Of a DNA stretch of 64,000 bases, positions 63,381-64,000 are shown in pieces; position 1 is the first letter of the stretch, and each line of letters begins with the position of its first letter. This stretch comes from a virus. The notes beneath the pieces were generated by a model, which saw only the letters and a list, made by a program, of their open reading frames with translations, had not been told where the DNA came from and made no database searches. The stretch is from positions 1 to 64,000 of the IMG/VR virus record IMGVR_UViG_3300017917_004222. One strand, given 5' to 3'. The translations under genes and the position numbers were made by a program.

Positions 63381-64000
63381 ATGAGTAACCTATTCCGCAA
63401 AGCTGCTATCTTCACAGACATTCATTTCGGGCTCAAGTCAAACAGTGTGGTTCACAACGAGGACTGTTTGGCTTTTGTTCAATGGGCCACTGCCACTGCC
63501 CGGGCACAGGGGTGTGAAACCTGTCTGTTCCTGGGCGATTGGCACAACAACCGCAGTAGCCTGAACATTGTGACCCTGAACTACAGCCTAAGGGCTCTGG
63601 AGCACTTGAATGCCAACTTTGATCGAGTGTATTTTATACCTGGCAACCACGATCTTTATTATCGCGATCGGCGTGACATACAGAGCGTTGAGTGGGCTAG
63701 ACATCTCCCCAACGTGGAAATTTGTAATGATTGGGTCACTAGCGGCAACGTCACTATCGCTCCTTGGCTGGTGGGCGATGATCACAAGCGTTTGACCCGG
63801 ATGTCTGGACAATACTTGTTCGGGCACTTTGAACTGCCAGGTTACCTCATGAACGCCATGGTGGAAATGCCCGATCATGGCGAGGTCAAGAAAGAAGACT
63901 TGTCGGGCTTTGGTCATGTGTTTACCGGACACTTCCACAAGCGTCAGACCAAGCGCAACATCACCTACATTGGCAATGCATTCCCGCACAACTATGCCGA
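63381..64000 (+). CDS. 47: Recombination nuclease gp47/Mre11/SbcD-like, partial
   Basis: Metallophosphoesterase motifs in order: FTDIHFG (about 10-16), FLGDWHNNR (about 51-59), IPGNHDLYY (about 88-96), then FGHFELPGY (about 150-158) and FTGHFHKRQ. This layout and the neighbourhood (gp55-gp47 order as in T4) identify the nuclease subunit of the gp46/gp47 complex, which resects DNA ends for recombination-dependent replication. The gene runs off the window. Confidence 0.93.
   Translation, partial: MSNLFRKAAIFTDIHFGLKSNSVVHNEDCLAFVQWATATARAQGCETCLFLGDWHNNRSSLNIVTLNYSLRALEHLNANFDRVYFIPGNHDLYYRDRRDIQSVEWARHLPNVEICNDWVTSGNVTIAPWLVGDDHKRLTRMSGQYLFGHFELPGYLMNAMVEMPDHGEVKKEDLSGFGHVFTGHFHKRQTKRNITYIGNAFPHNYA

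Noticed and set aside
1-64000. CRISPR array or integrase/attachment site
   Set aside because: No direct repeats with regular spacers and no integrase-like protein were seen. The repeat families in the tRNA array are hairpins with variable interiors and irregular spacing.

Overview
This window is part of the genome of a large T4-like myovirus (contractile-tailed phage). The evidence is a minus-strand block of T4-type baseplate genes (homologues of gp53, gp5, gp25, gp6 and a giant gp7-position protein), followed by plus-strand homologues of the late sigma factor gp55 and the recombination nuclease gp47. No bacterial housekeeping locus is present. The strong sigma70-type promoters, all with 16-18 bp spacers, and an rrn-like boxA point to a proteobacterial host. 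A freshwater betaproteobacterium is only a guess.

Layout. (1) 1-7.0 kb is a dense plus-strand tRNA array. It holds about 35 recognisable tRNAs, nearly all with an encoded CCA, plus several broken or composite tRNAs. Four kinds of intergenic structured repeat, two homing endonucleases, a secreted HExxH protein and tiny ORFs lie between them. A leader at 1666-1890 carries a promoter, a boxB-like hairpin, an rrn-type boxA and a 9-codon Lys/Arg-rich ORF. (2) 7.0-30.5 kb is an early-type region of about 45 mostly small plus-strand genes, tightly packed with ATGA overlaps and driven by repeated TTGAC(A/C)..AAA / TATAAT promoters. It contains an AhpC/AhpD peroxide-defence pair split by an HNH endonuclease, an RNA polymerase omega-like protein, a cysteine-less QueF-like protein and SAH hydrolase. 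It also holds a Ro/TROVE-like (DUF2828) VWA protein, RNA-repair enzymes (P-loop kinase, metallophosphoesterase, Rnl1-like ligase), a SpoT-like HD hydrolase, a MoxR ATPase with its VWA metallopeptidase, and ThyX. (3) 30.5-62.4 kb is the minus-strand late operon of baseplate and fibre genes, including one 4841-residue protein. (4) 62.5-64 kb is plus-strand and holds gp55 and the start of gp47.

How it fits together. The tRNA array, peptidyl-tRNA hydrolase-like protein and RNA-repair enzymes look like a translation-maintenance kit. The omega-like protein, the boxA leader and gp55 touch host RNA polymerase. The most distinctive signal is a family of two-stem RNA elements (outer stem GGNNNN/NNNNCC, then TTCAGCAA, then an inner hairpin). 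Four copies lie between tRNAs and one lies in the 5' leader of the Ro-like gene. The outer stems co-vary between copies, which suggests a selected RNA structure and possibly the ligand of the phage Ro-like protein. That last step is inference. All family assignments were made by eye from sequence; no searches were run.
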